A stretch of DNA of 42,110 nt from Candidatus Gastranaerophilales bacterium. GTDB taxonomy: Bacteria > Cyanobacteriota > Vampirovibrionia > Gastranaerophilales > Gastranaerophilaceae. Made by a program: the position numbers and the translations under genes. The notes beneath the pieces were generated by a model. The model had not been told where the DNA came from and did not search any database. It saw nothing but the letters and a program-made list of their open reading frames with translations. The stretch's first letter is position 1, and every line of letters starts with the position of its first letter. The DNA is taken from the NCBI GenBank assembly GCA_944325095.1, contig CALUYV010000009.1, forward strand, positions 1 through 42,110. Reading direction: 5' to 3'. Shown piece after piece: positions 24,509 through 32,975 of this stretch.

Positions 24509-24745
24509 TATAATATATATAGGGATATTATATAATTGTAGTCTGCTCTGATAAATATACTCACATAAAGTGTAATGTATTGCACTGTCCTTCGGTTGAT
24601 TGCCCGAAATACAATCCAAACCTTGCTTTTGTCAGTTAACACTGTTTTTATATATTAACAAAACTTAATACTCTGATAAAAAAAAGCAATTCTTATAAAA
24701 AAAAATACTTTATATAAGAGTACATAGGAAAGAGGATTAAAATCA
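24509..24745 (+). promoter_or_regulatory. Long leader of the 67-residue gene
   Basis: Two perfect TATAAT boxes (24509-24514 and 24531-24536) lie over 200 nt before the next ATG at 24746. The leader between holds two small hairpins, AGTG-x-AAT-gt-ATT-x-CACT around 24568-24585 and TTCGG/CCGAA around 24592-24609. A weak CAGT/ACTG hairpin followed by T5 sits near 24633-24649. This could be a regulated leader or a separate short RNA. Apart from the gene ribosome-binding site (GAGG), nothing else is seen in the 299-bp gap. Confidence 0.35.
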
Positions 24746-24949
24746 ATGAAGGAACAAGAATTAAATACCATTATGTCAGTAGTATCAGACCCGATCGAAA
24801 ATGTATATAAAATCGATTCATACAGAGATGTTGAAGAAATCCAGCGTATAATCAGAATTTTCAATATTTCTGAGGAACAGCATAATAAGCATACTATGTT
24901 ATCAATCAAGAATCTTGCTACATTGCATCTTGTATTGAGTAATAACTAA
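24746..24949 (+). CDS. 67-residue hypothetical protein
   Basis: This short acidic, probably helical protein has no membrane segment and no recognised domain. AGAGGATTAAAATCA before the ATG gives a good Shine-Dalgarno sequence with a slightly long spacing. The central part (SYRDVEEIQRIIRIFNISEEQ) could be an amphipathic helix. It has its own terminator, shared with the convergent dgkA, and an unusually long leader. Nothing in the context suggests its function. Confidence 0.65.
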   Translation: MKEQELNTIMSVVSDPIENVYKIDSYRDVEEIQRIIRIFNISEEQHNKHTMLSIKNLATLHLVLSNN

Positions 24950-24983
24950 TTCTTGTTCATGCATAATTTCGGTAAAAGTTAAC

Positions 24984-25016
24984 AAAGACCTTGCATTTTG
25001 TAAGGTCTTTTCGTTT
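24984..25016. terminator. Terminator between the 67-residue gene and dgkA
   Basis: A 9-bp perfect stem (24984-24992 / 25002-25010) with a 9-nt loop is followed by TTTCGTTT on the plus strand. The two flanking genes converge on it. Confidence 0.75.
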
Positions 25017-25019
25017 GGT

Positions 25020-25400
25020 TTAGTGCTCAAATAAAACGAGAATTTCCGGAGCGAACAGCAAAACTCCGATTAACACGGCGGCTATTGTCACAACCATAAC
25101 GGCTCCGGCAGCAATATCTTTTGCCATTCCGACCATTCTGGAATATTTGTTATGAAAAATTGCATCAAGGGAAAATTCTATTGCGGAATTAAACATTTCA
25201 GCGGAAATTACCGAGGAAATCGTTAATAGCAGGATGCATATTTTTGAGATTGAAAACCCGAAGCAAATAGCACTTGCAAGTACAAATGCTCCTACAAGCA
25301 TATGCACCCGAATGTTTCGTTCGCTTTTGAGAGTTAAACGCATTCCCTTTCTTGCGTTTTTGAATGTGTTTGAAAAATTTTGTTTTTTATATTTTGTCAT
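25020..25400 (-). CDS. dgkA: Diacylglycerol/undecaprenol kinase, DgkA family
   Basis: This 126-residue inner-membrane kinase has three helices in the typical DgkA arrangement. FKNARKGMRLTLKSERNIRVH (the N-terminal acidic site and amphipathic helix), EMFNSAIE (the catalytic Glu segment) and AKDIAAGAV are present. In Gram-positive bacteria the family phosphorylates undecaprenol to recycle the lipid carrier for peptidoglycan; in enterobacteria it uses diacylglycerol. Clustering with ybeY and pgpH favours the undecaprenol-kinase branch. Its start lies inside the 3' end of ybeY (14-bp overlap). Confidence 0.93.
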   Translation of the reverse strand: MTKYKKQNFSNTFKNARKGMRLTLKSERNIRVHMLVGAFVLASAICFGFSISKICILLLTISSVISAEMFNSAIEFSLDAIFHNKYSRMVGMAKDIAAGAVMVVTIAAVLIGVLLFAPEILVLFEH

Positions 25401-25905
25401 ATATAATTCCTATACTTTCCAGCGCTTTCTTTTGATGAGTTACAACGAACTGAAAATCTTTTTCTGTCTGGTGGTCAAAACCTAATAGGTGCATTATTCC
25501 GTGGCTTATAAGAAACAGCAATTCTGTTTCTTTGTCTATTTCTTTCTTTCCAGCTTCATCTATAACTCTGTCTAATCCTATTATAATCTCTCCTAAATTA
25601 ATTTCCATATCAAGAACAAATTTTTCTTCATCCTCAGAATCCGCAAAGACTGCAAAAGTTATTATATCTGCAGGATAATCTTTTCCTCTGTATTCTCTGT
25701 TAATTTCGTGTGTTTTTGAACTGTCGCAAAATAAAAAATCAAATGCAACAGATTCATAATCCTGATTAGCAAGGCACGAATTTTCATAAACTTCCGGTGT
25801 CCGCATATAATAATCAAGAATTTTTTGCGTTTTTTCCAGAATGGTTTGTTTGTCAGGCGACCATTTTTCAAAAATGTTGTCTATGAATAAATTGTAATTT
25901 ATCAT
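25387..25905 (-). CDS. ybeY: Endoribonuclease / rRNA maturation factor YbeY
   Basis: YbeY is a zinc-dependent single-strand RNase involved in 16S rRNA 3'-end maturation and ribosome quality control. The 172-residue protein carries the metal motif HGIMHLLGFDH near the C-terminus (the consensus is HGxLHLxGYDH) and the preceding NREYRGKDYPADIITFA and GEIIIG strands. Its ATG overlaps the pgpH stop (ATGA), and its 3' end overlaps dgkA, giving a compact pgpH-ybeY-dgkA operon of the order commonly seen in Firmicutes and cyanobacteria. Confidence 0.95.
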   Translation of the reverse strand: MINYNLFIDNIFEKWSPDKQTILEKTQKILDYYMRTPEVYENSCLANQDYESVAFDFLFCDSSKTHEINREYRGKDYPADIITFAVFADSEDEEKFVLDMEINLGEIIIGLDRVIDEAGKKEIDKETELLFLISHGIMHLLGFDHQTEKDFQFVVTHQKKALESIGIIYDKI

Positions 25906-28148
25906 AAATCTTTATTTCCGTTATTATCCAGATTTTTATCGCTGTTGTCATCTAATGAATTCTGGTTGTTTGCACGTTTGCCGTCTTCCAGTTCATGGAT
26001 TTTCTTTTCCAGATCTTCATCAAGAATAACATTTGGCATTTCGATTTTATTTTTGTTTAATTCCTCGTCAATATTTTCCTGATATTTAATTCGGTTATGC
26101 TGCATGCCTCTTAATACCCTGCTGAAAGTCATCGCAATAACTTTCAAATCTTTAAGAGTAAGAGGGCTGTCAGAAAGTTGTCCGTCATTTAATCGTTCAA
26201 CAATGATTTTATCGATAATATTTTCAATTTCATCATTTGTTGCGCCTTTCATTGCCCGGACTGCAGATTCAACGGCATCTGCAAGCATAAGAATAGCAGT
26301 TTCTTTCGTATTCGGTTTTGGGCCGGGATATCTGAACTGGTCAATTTTAACATTTTCAGCACCTTCTTCGCTTACAGCCTGATTATAGAAGTATTTTGCA
26401 ACCCCTTCTCCGTGATGCTGCATAATAAAATCACAGATAACATTAGGCAGACCGTTTTTCTTGGCAATTTCAAGACCGTCTTTCGGGTGGGCTATAATCA
26501 CCATTTTACTCAATCTTGGATTAAGTTTATTGTGCGGATTTCCTATACTGTAGTATGATTGGTTTTCTACAAAGAAGAACGGACGTTTTAATTTTCCGAT
26601 ATCATGATAAAACGCTCCGACTCTTGCAAGAATAGGGTTTGCACCGATTGCTTCTGCTGCTGCTTCACAAAGTGTTGAAACCATCAAACTATGGTGATAA
26701 GTTCCCGGAGCTTCCATTTGCAGCCGTTTTAAAAGCGGCTGGTTATGGTCGCCCAATTCAGCAAGACCGTAAGTAGTGATTATCTGGAAAGTGTTTTCCA
26801 ATAACGGTGACAGACCCAGTACAATGATAGAATTTACAATACCGTTCAGGAATATGTATTTACAATCTCTCAATATCAAGGTATTGCTTACATCAATAAG
26901 GCATTTATCAATAAAATATAAACTTAATAATATTAAAACACCGGCAACACCAAGGTTAAATCCGACTTTGATAAGGTCAAAACGACGGGTATAGCGGATT
27001 TTTGAAATTGTTATCATTCCGATTAATGACAGTATTAAAAATACAACAGTGAATTGCGCATTATACTGCATTCCGACTGTGAGCAGTATTATAAGCAGTA
27101 AAGATAACAGGAAGGACACTCTCGGGTTTAAGAATATTGCCGAAATGATTACAACGGCAGGAATAGGCAGCACATAAGGCGATGCCCCGACAGGCAGAAC
27201 AACCGCAGTTGAGCATGCCATCATAACAAGTATCGCTGAAAGTGCCATATAACGGGGTTCAAGGTACGGCAGTTTTGCGACTTTCAGGTAGGATATATAA
27301 ATCATTGTTAATAATAAAACGAGAATATATATAGATATTACGCCCTGCCAGTTTAATTCATATACATTGTATCCGGCTGCTCTAAGGGCATCTCTTTTTA
27401 ATCTTGTTACAGGTTCTCCTTCAAATACAATCTTTTCACCTTTCTGGAAAGTTACTTTGTACGGTTTTACGGAATCCTGAGCGTTCATTTTTGCAATTTC
27501 GGTTGCGGCTTCATCTACAACAAGATTAGGCACAATTACCTGTTCAAGCATTGCAGATATTACGGAAACCTGTCTTTTGGATACATTCGGCACAAGATTA
27601 TTTTGAATAAGTGTTTTTATATTATCTCTTTCATAATCCTGTTCGGTTATTCCGACTTTTAATATGTTAACCAGAGATAAAGAGGCTTTTTCAAAAGACT
27701 CTCTGAGGCTTGGTTCGTCAACTTCAAGCAGGAAATTTATTATAAAATCTTTTTTCGGGTTGTCGGAAAGGTCAAACAATACATTCAGTTCGGATTCTTT
27801 TTCTTCTTTTGTGGAATCTTTTTTTCGTATTTGTAATATTGAATTTTCTATTGTATCGAGATTTGATTTAATAAAATCATCTTCTGCCGGCACCAGAATA
27901 GGCTCGGTTTTCTGAGCAACTTCGCGTCTGTGCTGTTCTGTTCTTTTTACATCTTCTACAATCAGTGTTTTTTGGGCAATAATATCTTTTTTGCTTATCC
28001 CGTTTTCAATTATGCTTTGAAAAAAGAAGTTCTGGGACGATATTATTGCGGTAATTAGTGTTGTAAATAGCACCAGATAAAAAACTTTGACAAAAAGCGA
28101 AGATACAAAAAACTCTCTGATTTTATCTATAAATTCCTTGTTAATCAT
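25902..28148 (-). CDS. pgpH: 7TM-HD domain phosphohydrolase, PgpH type
   Basis: This 748-residue membrane protein has an N-terminal anchor (about 20-42), an extracytoplasmic 7TMR-HDED region (about 50-265), seven membrane helices (about 268-455) and a C-terminal HD domain with H485/H486, Y-H515-D516-I-G-K, FFFVENQ and a downstream QHHGEG. The order matches PgpH of Listeria, which breaks down cyclic di-AMP. That this protein does the same is an inference by family; no diadenylate cyclase gene is in the window. It is the first gene of pgpH-ybeY-dgkA. The acidic Asn-rich tail after about 700 looks disordered. Confidence 0.92.
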   Translation of the reverse strand: MINKEFIDKIREFFVSSLFVKVFYLVLFTTLITAIISSQNFFFQSIIENGISKKDIIAQKTLIVEDVKRTEQHRREVAQKTEPILVPAEDDFIKSNLDTIENSILQIRKKDSTKEEKESELNVLFDLSDNPKKDFIINFLLEVDEPSLRESFEKASLSLVNILKVGITEQDYERDNIKTLIQNNLVPNVSKRQVSVISAMLEQVIVPNLVVDEAATEIAKMNAQDSVKPYKVTFQKGEKIVFEGEPVTRLKRDALRAAGYNVYELNWQGVISIYILVLLLTMIYISYLKVAKLPYLEPRYMALSAILVMMACSTAVVLPVGASPYVLPIPAVVIISAIFLNPRVSFLLSLLLIILLTVGMQYNAQFTVVFLILSLIGMITISKIRYTRRFDLIKVGFNLGVAGVLILLSLYFIDKCLIDVSNTLILRDCKYIFLNGIVNSIIVLGLSPLLENTFQIITTYGLAELGDHNQPLLKRLQMEAPGTYHHSLMVSTLCEAAAEAIGANPILARVGAFYHDIGKLKRPFFFVENQSYYSIGNPHNKLNPRLSKMVIIAHPKDGLEIAKKNGLPNVICDFIMQHHGEGVAKYFYNQAVSEEGAENVKIDQFRYPGPKPNTKETAILMLADAVESAVRAMKGATNDEIENIIDKIIVERLNDGQLSDSPLTLKDLKVIAMTFSRVLRGMQHNRIKYQENIDEELNKNKIEMPNVILDEDLEKKIHELEDGKRANNQNSLDDNSDKNLDNNGNKDL

Positions 28149-28227
28149 AAAAATATCCTATCCTACCAACCTTGTACATATCAATTTTATAACTTATTTA
28201 AAATATTTCAAGTTGTTAAGTAAAAAC

Positions 28228-28258
28228 AAAAAAGAGTCCGCTTGTGCGGACTCTTTTT
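28228..28258 (-). terminator. Terminator of the YtxH/DUF948 gene group
   Basis: A perfect 8-bp GC-rich stem (28234-28241 / 28246-28253), extended by A-T pairs, with T6 on the minus strand lies after the YtxH gene at 28285-28602 and before pgpH. Confidence 0.9.
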
Positions 28259-28284
28259 AATCAGGTATAATCTGTTTTAATCAA

Positions 28285-28602
28285 TTAGCCTTGAGCAGGT
28301 GCTTCTTCCGGATTGTCGGTTTTATTTTCACCTTCATCTTCTTTGGTTTCTTTTTGTTTGGCAATCAAATCCTGTATTTTTTCTTTGATTTCTTCACCTT
28401 TTTTCTGCAAATCGGAAACCGCATCATCTGCTTTGACCTGAATTTGTTTTGCTGTTTCATCGGCGCGTCTTACCATATCTTGAGCCGTATCAGCCAGGAT
28501 TTTTCTGGTTTCTTCGCCTGATTTCGGAGCGAGCAGAATCCCTGCTATAGCACCGATGGCACCGCCAACAACAAAACCTGCTAAAAATTTTGATACTGAC
28601 AT
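28285..28602 (-). CDS. YtxH-domain protein
   Basis: The 105-residue protein has a glycine-rich N-terminal membrane helix with the YtxH signature GFVVGGAIGAIAGILLAPKSGEETR, followed by a charged coiled-coil region (about 40-80) and an acidic tail. YtxH proteins are widespread small envelope proteins associated with stress in Bacillus; no activity is known. A second YtxH protein lies two genes upstream. A Shine-Dalgarno AAAGGAG precedes the ATG. Confidence 0.85.
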   Translation of the reverse strand: MSVSKFLAGFVVGGAIGAIAGILLAPKSGEETRKILADTAQDMVRRADETAKQIQVKADDAVSDLQKKGEEIKEKIQDLIAKQKETKEDEGENKTDNPEEAPAQG

Positions 28603-28674
28603 ATTTGTTTATCTCCTTTTAAACTATCAACTTAATATTAATATGACATTTTTTATTTTTCATTACCTGAATGT

Positions 28675-29043
28675 TTACTTCTTTTTGTTAAATAATGAAA
28701 ATAAAGTTACAAAGCCTTTCAAAAACCCGCCTAAAAGGCTGTCTGAGAAAGTTTTTGTTTTGGTCAGGACATTTTCCAGCCCTGTTTTTACACTGCCCAT
28801 ACTTTCATCTGTACTCTGGATGATTGAATTAATTGAACGCATTGTATCATTTAATTCTTTCAGGGTAGGTTTTAATTCCGTATTTAAAATTAAAGATGTT
28901 TCGTTAACATTATTTGTTAATACAGAGATATCTTTTAGTAATTTTACCAGATAATAACCGATAAAACCTAAAACAACCGCTGTAGTTAAGGCTAGAAAAG
29001 TCAAACCGCCGTTTAAAATAATTTCTGATGTCTCTATACTCAT
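28675..29043 (-). CDS. DUF948-like membrane-anchored coiled-coil protein
   Basis: This 122-residue protein has an N-terminal membrane helix (about 12-35) followed by a helical region with the LTNNVNETSLILNTELKPTLKELNDTM pattern, typical of DUF948 proteins (B. subtilis YoxC-like), and a basic C-terminus. In many genomes DUF948 and YtxH genes are adjacent, as here. No function is established for the family. It is 17 bp downstream of the other YtxH gene, so the group is probably one operon. Confidence 0.75.
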   Translation of the reverse strand: MSIETSEIILNGGLTFLALTTAVVLGFIGYYLVKLLKDISVLTNNVNETSLILNTELKPTLKELNDTMRSINSIIQSTDESMGSVKTGLENVLTKTKTFSDSLLGGFLKGFVTLFSLFNKKK

Positions 29044-29060
29044 TTTATTTTCCTTTATTT

Positions 29061-29393
29061 TTAGTAATCAAATTCGTTTTCTTTTTCCTGTCCGTTTTCA
29101 CAATCCTCTAAAGCCTTTGCTTTCTGCATTTTTTTAGACTTTACGGAATTGCTCAATTTGCGGAATTGTCTTTCCATTTTGTATTTAACAAGATCAATGG
29201 ATTCCATTGCCTGTTTTTTTGCATCGCAAATCTGCGGAGCGTGTTTGTCGTAAAAATCACAAACTGCTTCTTTTAACTCTTCTCTGGATTTTTCACCCGG
29301 TTTCGGTGCGAACAGAACACCTGCCACAATACCGCCTACAACACCGGCGACCAAACCCATTGAGAATAAAAATGCGTCATTATTCTTGCTCAT
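29061..29393 (-). CDS. YtxH-domain protein
   Basis: The 110-residue protein opens with a Gly/Val-rich membrane helix and the YtxH signature (GGIVAGVLFAPKPGEKSREELKE), then a helical basic segment and an acidic C-terminal tail. Two cysteines near 45 and 56 are unusual for the family. It is the second YtxH copy in this small cluster and is diverged from the one at 28285 outside the signature. Confidence 0.85.
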   Translation of the reverse strand: MSKNNDAFLFSMGLVAGVVGGIVAGVLFAPKPGEKSREELKEAVCDFYDKHAPQICDAKKQAMESIDLVKYKMERQFRKLSNSVKSKKMQKAKALEDCENGQEKENEFDY

Positions 29394-29483
29394 AGTTGTA
29401 AACCTCTTCTTTCGATTTTTATAATATCATATTTTTATTATAATTACAATACATTCAGTCGATTTTTGCGTTATAACTGGATT

Positions 29484-29837
29484 CTAGACCTTGAGTATGT
29501 TTTTGAGCGCAAATATAACATCAAGTATATTTAAAATCTGTTTAAACGGAATTTTAAATATAAGGCAGCCGAGTGCAGAAATGAAATTTTTGCTGAATAA
29601 TTTTTTGCATTCTCCTTTTGCTGTTCCGATAAATGAAACCAGCGATTTTAACGTGACCATGGATTTGTTTACTTTGCCTTTAATTTCAAGCAGATTTTTT
29701 TTCAATTCAGGCTGAAATTCAAGAACCTGTCTGTTTTTTTCAATGATTATACTGTCCAATTTCTTCAATTTTGATATAATCCAGCAGCAAACAATAATTT
29801 CTGCGGCAAAACTTATTGTAAAAAATAAATGTAACAT
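29484..29837 (-). CDS. Small membrane-anchored hypothetical protein
   Basis: I do not recognise this 117-residue protein. It has one N-terminal membrane helix (about 3-22, ending CCWIISKLKKLD), a helical middle that may form a coiled coil (residues 28-65), and a more hydrophobic C-terminal half. It resembles the neighbouring DUF948-like protein in layout and is likely the first gene of that group, though it is 90 bp away from the next. It is divergent from murT across about 100 bp that hold TATAAT-like boxes. Confidence 0.65.
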   Translation of the reverse strand: MLHLFFTISFAAEIIVCCWIISKLKKLDSIIIEKNRQVLEFQPELKKNLLEIKGKVNKSMVTLKSLVSFIGTAKGECKKLFSKNFISALGCLIFKIPFKQILNILDVIFALKNILKV

Positions 29838-29940
29838 CTTTTAATTTTTCTCACTTTTGTACTATATTAGACTTATACTATAACATTGTATAATATATAT
29901 TATTACAACAGAGAATTGAATCCGTCTAAAGGACTATTTT

Positions 29941-31272
29941 ATGGGCAGAGTGAGATTTTATACGGCATTAATACTGGCAAGACTGATTTATCTGGCAATA
30001 AGACTATTGAACAAATCATCCGGAACATCTTTTGTCGGGATGATGACACTGAAATTTTGTCCGGAGTTTTTGAAATATTGCAGGAAATATGTTAATAAGT
30101 CGATTTCCGTAACCGGTACAAACGGCAAGACAACGACTTCCGGTGTTCTTGCTCATATCCTTGAAATAAACGGCAACCGCTTGATTCACAATGTCAAAGG
30201 TGCCAATATGCTGACGGGTATTGCTAATGTTTTTGCACTTAACCTGCCTGAAAAATTCGATTATGCTGTTTTAGAGTCGGATGAAGCCTACCTGAGAAGG
30301 CTTTATGAATATTATAAAACAGATTTTCTTGTGGTGACAAATCTGTTCCGTGATCAATTGGACAGATACGGTGAATTAATGACAACTGCAGGATATATAA
30401 AACAGGCAATTGATAAAAATAAAGATCTGGTTCTTCTTTTGAATGCGGATGATCCGCTGGTTACAAACTTAGGAAAAGACAGAAATGCTTTGTATTACGG
30501 TTTTGAAAGTGTAGAAGTATTTTCTGATGTTCACAATTCGCACTCCTGCGCTCCTTCGGAAACCTTTAATTGTGTTTGCGGCGAGCCGTTAAAGTATCAC
30601 AGGCAATTTTTTGCCCAGCAGGGGCATTATTATTGTGAAAAATGCGGATATAAGCGTCCGGAACCTGATTTCAAGGCTAAAGCAAAAATATATTCAGATT
30701 ATTCAGAACTTATACTTTCTTATGGCGGGAAGGAATATAATTTTAAAATCAATCTTGTCGGGCTTTATAATGCGTATAATGCGCTTGCTGCAATATCTCA
30801 GAGTTTTTTGCTCGGGATTTTGCCAGAAGTTATACAAGAAGCACTCTCATCATATAAATCAATTTTCGGGAGAACTGAAAGAAGAACAATAAACGGGCAT
30901 GATACTTTAATACAACTTATAAAAAATCCAACAGGAGCCAGTGAGGTTTTGAAAACAGTGGATTTAAACTCAAATATTGTTATTGCCATAAATGACAACT
31001 ATGCTGATGGACGGGATATTTCATGGCTTTGGGACAGTGATTTCGAACAGTTGAAAGACGCAAAAAAACTTGTTATAACCTCGGGTATCAGAGCCAATGA
31101 TATGGCTTTGCGGTTAAAATATGCAGGAATTGCCCAGCAGAAAATTACAATAGAGCCGAACATAGAAAAGGCAATTGCTCTTGCTTCATCCGGAGATAAT
31201 AAATCGGAAAAGATTACAATACTGCCTTCATATACTGCTTTATTGAAGATAAACAAGTTAAAATTAAAATAA
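29941..31272 (+). CDS. murT: MurT-type Mur ligase (lipid II isoglutaminyl synthase subunit)
   Basis: MurT with the glutaminase GatD amidates the D-glutamate of lipid II. The 443-residue protein has GTNGKTTT (59-66), the LESDEAYL and VTNLFRDQLDRYGE segments, NADDPL, a zinc-ribbon insert in the central domain (C211/C213 and C232/C235) and a C-terminal DUF1727 domain with NDNYADGRDISWLWD, which carries the catalytic Asp of MurT. The zinc-ribbon first knuckle reads C-V-C-G, one residue shorter than the usual CxxCG. gatD normally follows directly but is absent here; pdxJ follows instead. AAAGGAC before the ATG is a fair ribosome-binding site. Confidence 0.93.
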   Translation: MGRVRFYTALILARLIYLAIRLLNKSSGTSFVGMMTLKFCPEFLKYCRKYVNKSISVTGTNGKTTTSGVLAHILEINGNRLIHNVKGANMLTGIANVFALNLPEKFDYAVLESDEAYLRRLYEYYKTDFLVVTNLFRDQLDRYGELMTTAGYIKQAIDKNKDLVLLLNADDPLVTNLGKDRNALYYGFESVEVFSDVHNSHSCAPSETFNCVCGEPLKYHRQFFAQQGHYYCEKCGYKRPEPDFKAKAKIYSDYSELILSYGGKEYNFKINLVGLYNAYNALAAISQSFLLGILPEVIQEALSSYKSIFGRTERRTINGHDTLIQLIKNPTGASEVLKTVDLNSNIVIAINDNYADGRDISWLWDSDFEQLKDAKKLVITSGIRANDMALRLKYAGIAQQKITIEPNIEKAIALASSGDNKSEKITILPSYTALLKINKLKLK

Positions 31273-31287
31273 AAAGGAGATGATAGA

Positions 31288-31998
31288 ATGCTTTTAGGTG
31301 TGAATATTGATCATATAGCAACATTACGAAACGCAAGAGGCGGAGTTGAGCCGAGTCCTGTATTGGCTGCCGAAATATGCGAACAAAACGGGGCAACTTC
31401 TATTACTACACATTTGCGTGAAGATAGAAGACATATAAAAGATGAAGATGTCAGAACTTTGATTAAAACAATAAAAACGAAATTAAATTTGGAAATGGCA
31501 GTAACAGACGAAATGCAAAAGATTGCACTTGAAATTATGCCGGCATCTGTTTGTCTTGTGCCTGAAAAAAGACAGGAAGTCACTACAGAAGGCGGACTTG
31601 ATGTTGCTGGGCAGTTAGAAAAAATTACAAAATTTGTAAAACCTTTAAAAGATGCAGGGATTGTTGTGAGTTTGTTTATTGATCCGGCTGCAGAGCAGGT
31701 AAGAGCCTCCGCAAAAACCGGGGCGCAGTTTATTGAATTGCATACGGGCTGTTATTCAAATGCTTTCGGTAAAGATAGCGAAGAAAAAGAATTTCAAAAA
31801 CTTTTTGAAGCCGCAAAACTTGCGCAGAGTTTAGGTTTAAGGGTAAATGCCGGTCACGGGCTGAATTACGAAAATGTTTTCCGGATGCATGAAATTCCTG
31901 ATTTGTACGAGTTAAATATCGGACACAGTATTGTATCAAAAGCCGTATTCACCGGATTGGCACAGGCAGTTTCTGAAATGAAAGAACTTATAAAATAG
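31288..31998 (+). CDS. pdxJ: Pyridoxine 5'-phosphate synthase
   Basis: PdxJ makes pyridoxine 5'-phosphate from 1-deoxyxylulose-5-phosphate and 3-amino-2-oxopropyl phosphate in the DXP-dependent vitamin B6 route. The 236-residue TIM-barrel protein shows the family start [57 protein letters not shown], and NAGHGLNY, with normal length. AAAGGAG before the ATG is a strong Shine-Dalgarno sequence. It lies 15 bp after murT, and the small zinc-finger-like gene is 10 bp downstream. Confidence 0.97.
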   Translation: MLLGVNIDHIATLRNARGGVEPSPVLAAEICEQNGATSITTHLREDRRHIKDEDVRTLIKTIKTKLNLEMAVTDEMQKIALEIMPASVCLVPEKRQEVTTEGGLDVAGQLEKITKFVKPLKDAGIVVSLFIDPAAEQVRASAKTGAQFIELHTGCYSNAFGKDSEEKEFQKLFEAAKLAQSLGLRVNAGHGLNYENVFRMHEIPDLYELNIGHSIVSKAVFTGLAQAVSEMKELIK

Positions 31999-32008
31999 GA
32001 AAATTTAT

Positions 32009-32341
32009 ATGGAAAATAAATCAAAAGAAGAAATCGTAAAAGAAATGCAGCAGGTTGTTAATCAAATGGTGATTGACGATATTGAAGAAAATCCTGAAAT
32101 GGCAAATGAATATTTTGAATGTGATTGCTGCGGCAAAACAAAAAGTTATGCAGGTTCAATTCAATACGGGGATTACAGACTCTGTAACGATTGCGTTTTG
32201 CTGGCTGAAACCGGTTTTGCACTTGAAAAATTTAAAGATATTCAGGATTTGATAGACGCAATGGAAGATAAAAGACTTGAAGAATTTTGCGAATTTATTA
32301 AGTCTGAAGAAAAAAGACAGTCTGAATTTGAAAATAATTAG
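32009..32341 (+). CDS. Small acidic zinc-finger-like protein
   Basis: I do not recognise this 110-residue protein. It is acidic and mostly helical, with a central treble-clef-like cysteine set, C-D-C-C-G at about 38-42 and C-N-D-C at about 59-62, which could hold one zinc ion. There is no membrane segment. It follows pdxJ by 10 bp and ends at a terminator, so it is the last gene of the murT-pdxJ run. The context does not reveal its role. Confidence 0.7.
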   Translation: MENKSKEEIVKEMQQVVNQMVIDDIEENPEMANEYFECDCCGKTKSYAGSIQYGDYRLCNDCVLLAETGFALEKFKDIQDLIDAMEDKRLEEFCEFIKSEEKRQSEFENN

Positions 32342-32376
32342 TACAAAAAAGACCGTGGTAAACGGTCATTTTTGTA
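32342..32376. terminator. Bidirectional terminator
   Basis: Stem GACCGT/ACGGTC (32351-32356 / 32362-32367) is extended by TACAAAAA/TTTTTGTA. It separates the murT-pdxJ run and the convergent Spy-like gene. Confidence 0.88.
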
Positions 32377-32382
32377 TTTGCT

Positions 32383-32952
32383 CTACTTCCATAATCCGCT
32401 GTTGTCATTGTGCGGCGGCGGAATCAGCGGTCTGAAAAGCAGACTCGGAGTGCCGAGGCCCTGGAATGGAGGTCTTGGCTGATGTCTTTTTTCATATCTT
32501 GCCCGGCCTTCTGCTTTCATTATTTCTAATTCTGCGCGCTGTTCCTTGTTTAAGATATTTTCAAAATCCTGAGAGTTTTCTTTTCTGATTTTTTTTGCTT
32601 TTTTCTCAAGTTCGTTTATTTCATTTTGCAGTTTTTCTATTTGGGCCTGCTGTTCTTTTTCCGCAAGTCTGCTTTTTTTCAGCATTTCAATTTCTTCTCT
32701 TTTTACGGAAATCTGCATCATAACAGGCTTAATCTCTTCTAACCCTTTTTTATGGATTGTACGGATTTTTTCTTTTTGTTTTTCAGATAAATTTAGCCGT
32801 TGTTCAAATTCTTTTCGTTTTTGTTCTTTTGTCACAGGCGGCCGGTACATTACGGAAACATTTTTATCAGATTCACGGACTTCATTTGCTTCAGCAATGT
32901 TGTTGGTTCCGCAAATGCATAAAATTGATAAAATTATTATAAATGCTTTCAT
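32383..32952 (-). CDS. Periplasmic Spy/CpxP-like protein (LTxxQ family)
   Basis: The 189-residue protein has a signal peptide (about 1-21, MKAFIIILSILCICG...), then a long helical domain with two LTxxQ-like elements, LNLSEKQKEKIRTIH and LNKEQRAELE. Its length, high charge and methionine content fit the Spy/CpxP/CnrX superfamily of periplasmic chaperones and metal sensors. The C-terminus is Pro/His-rich (HQPRPPFQ, PPPHND). The start at 32952 (Shine-Dalgarno AAAGGA) is preferred over an upstream ATG at 32979 that overlaps the sigma gene. It is the third gene of anti-sigma, sigma, Spy-like, which suggests it is either the sensor or the output of that circuit. Confidence 0.8.
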   Translation of the reverse strand: MKAFIIILSILCICGTNNIAEANEVRESDKNVSVMYRPPVTKEQKRKEFEQRLNLSEKQKEKIRTIHKKGLEEIKPVMMQISVKREEIEMLKKSRLAEKEQQAQIEKLQNEINELEKKAKKIRKENSQDFENILNKEQRAELEIMKAEGRARYEKRHQPRPPFQGLGTPSLLFRPLIPPPHNDNSGLWK

Positions 32953-32975
32953 AATATCCTTTCTTTCGTTTATTA

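Noticed and set aside
29941..31272. Folylpolyglutamate synthase or MurE as identity of the Mur ligase
   Set aside because: The zinc-ribbon insert and the ADGRDxSW motif in the C-terminal domain are features of MurT and not of FolC or MurC-F.
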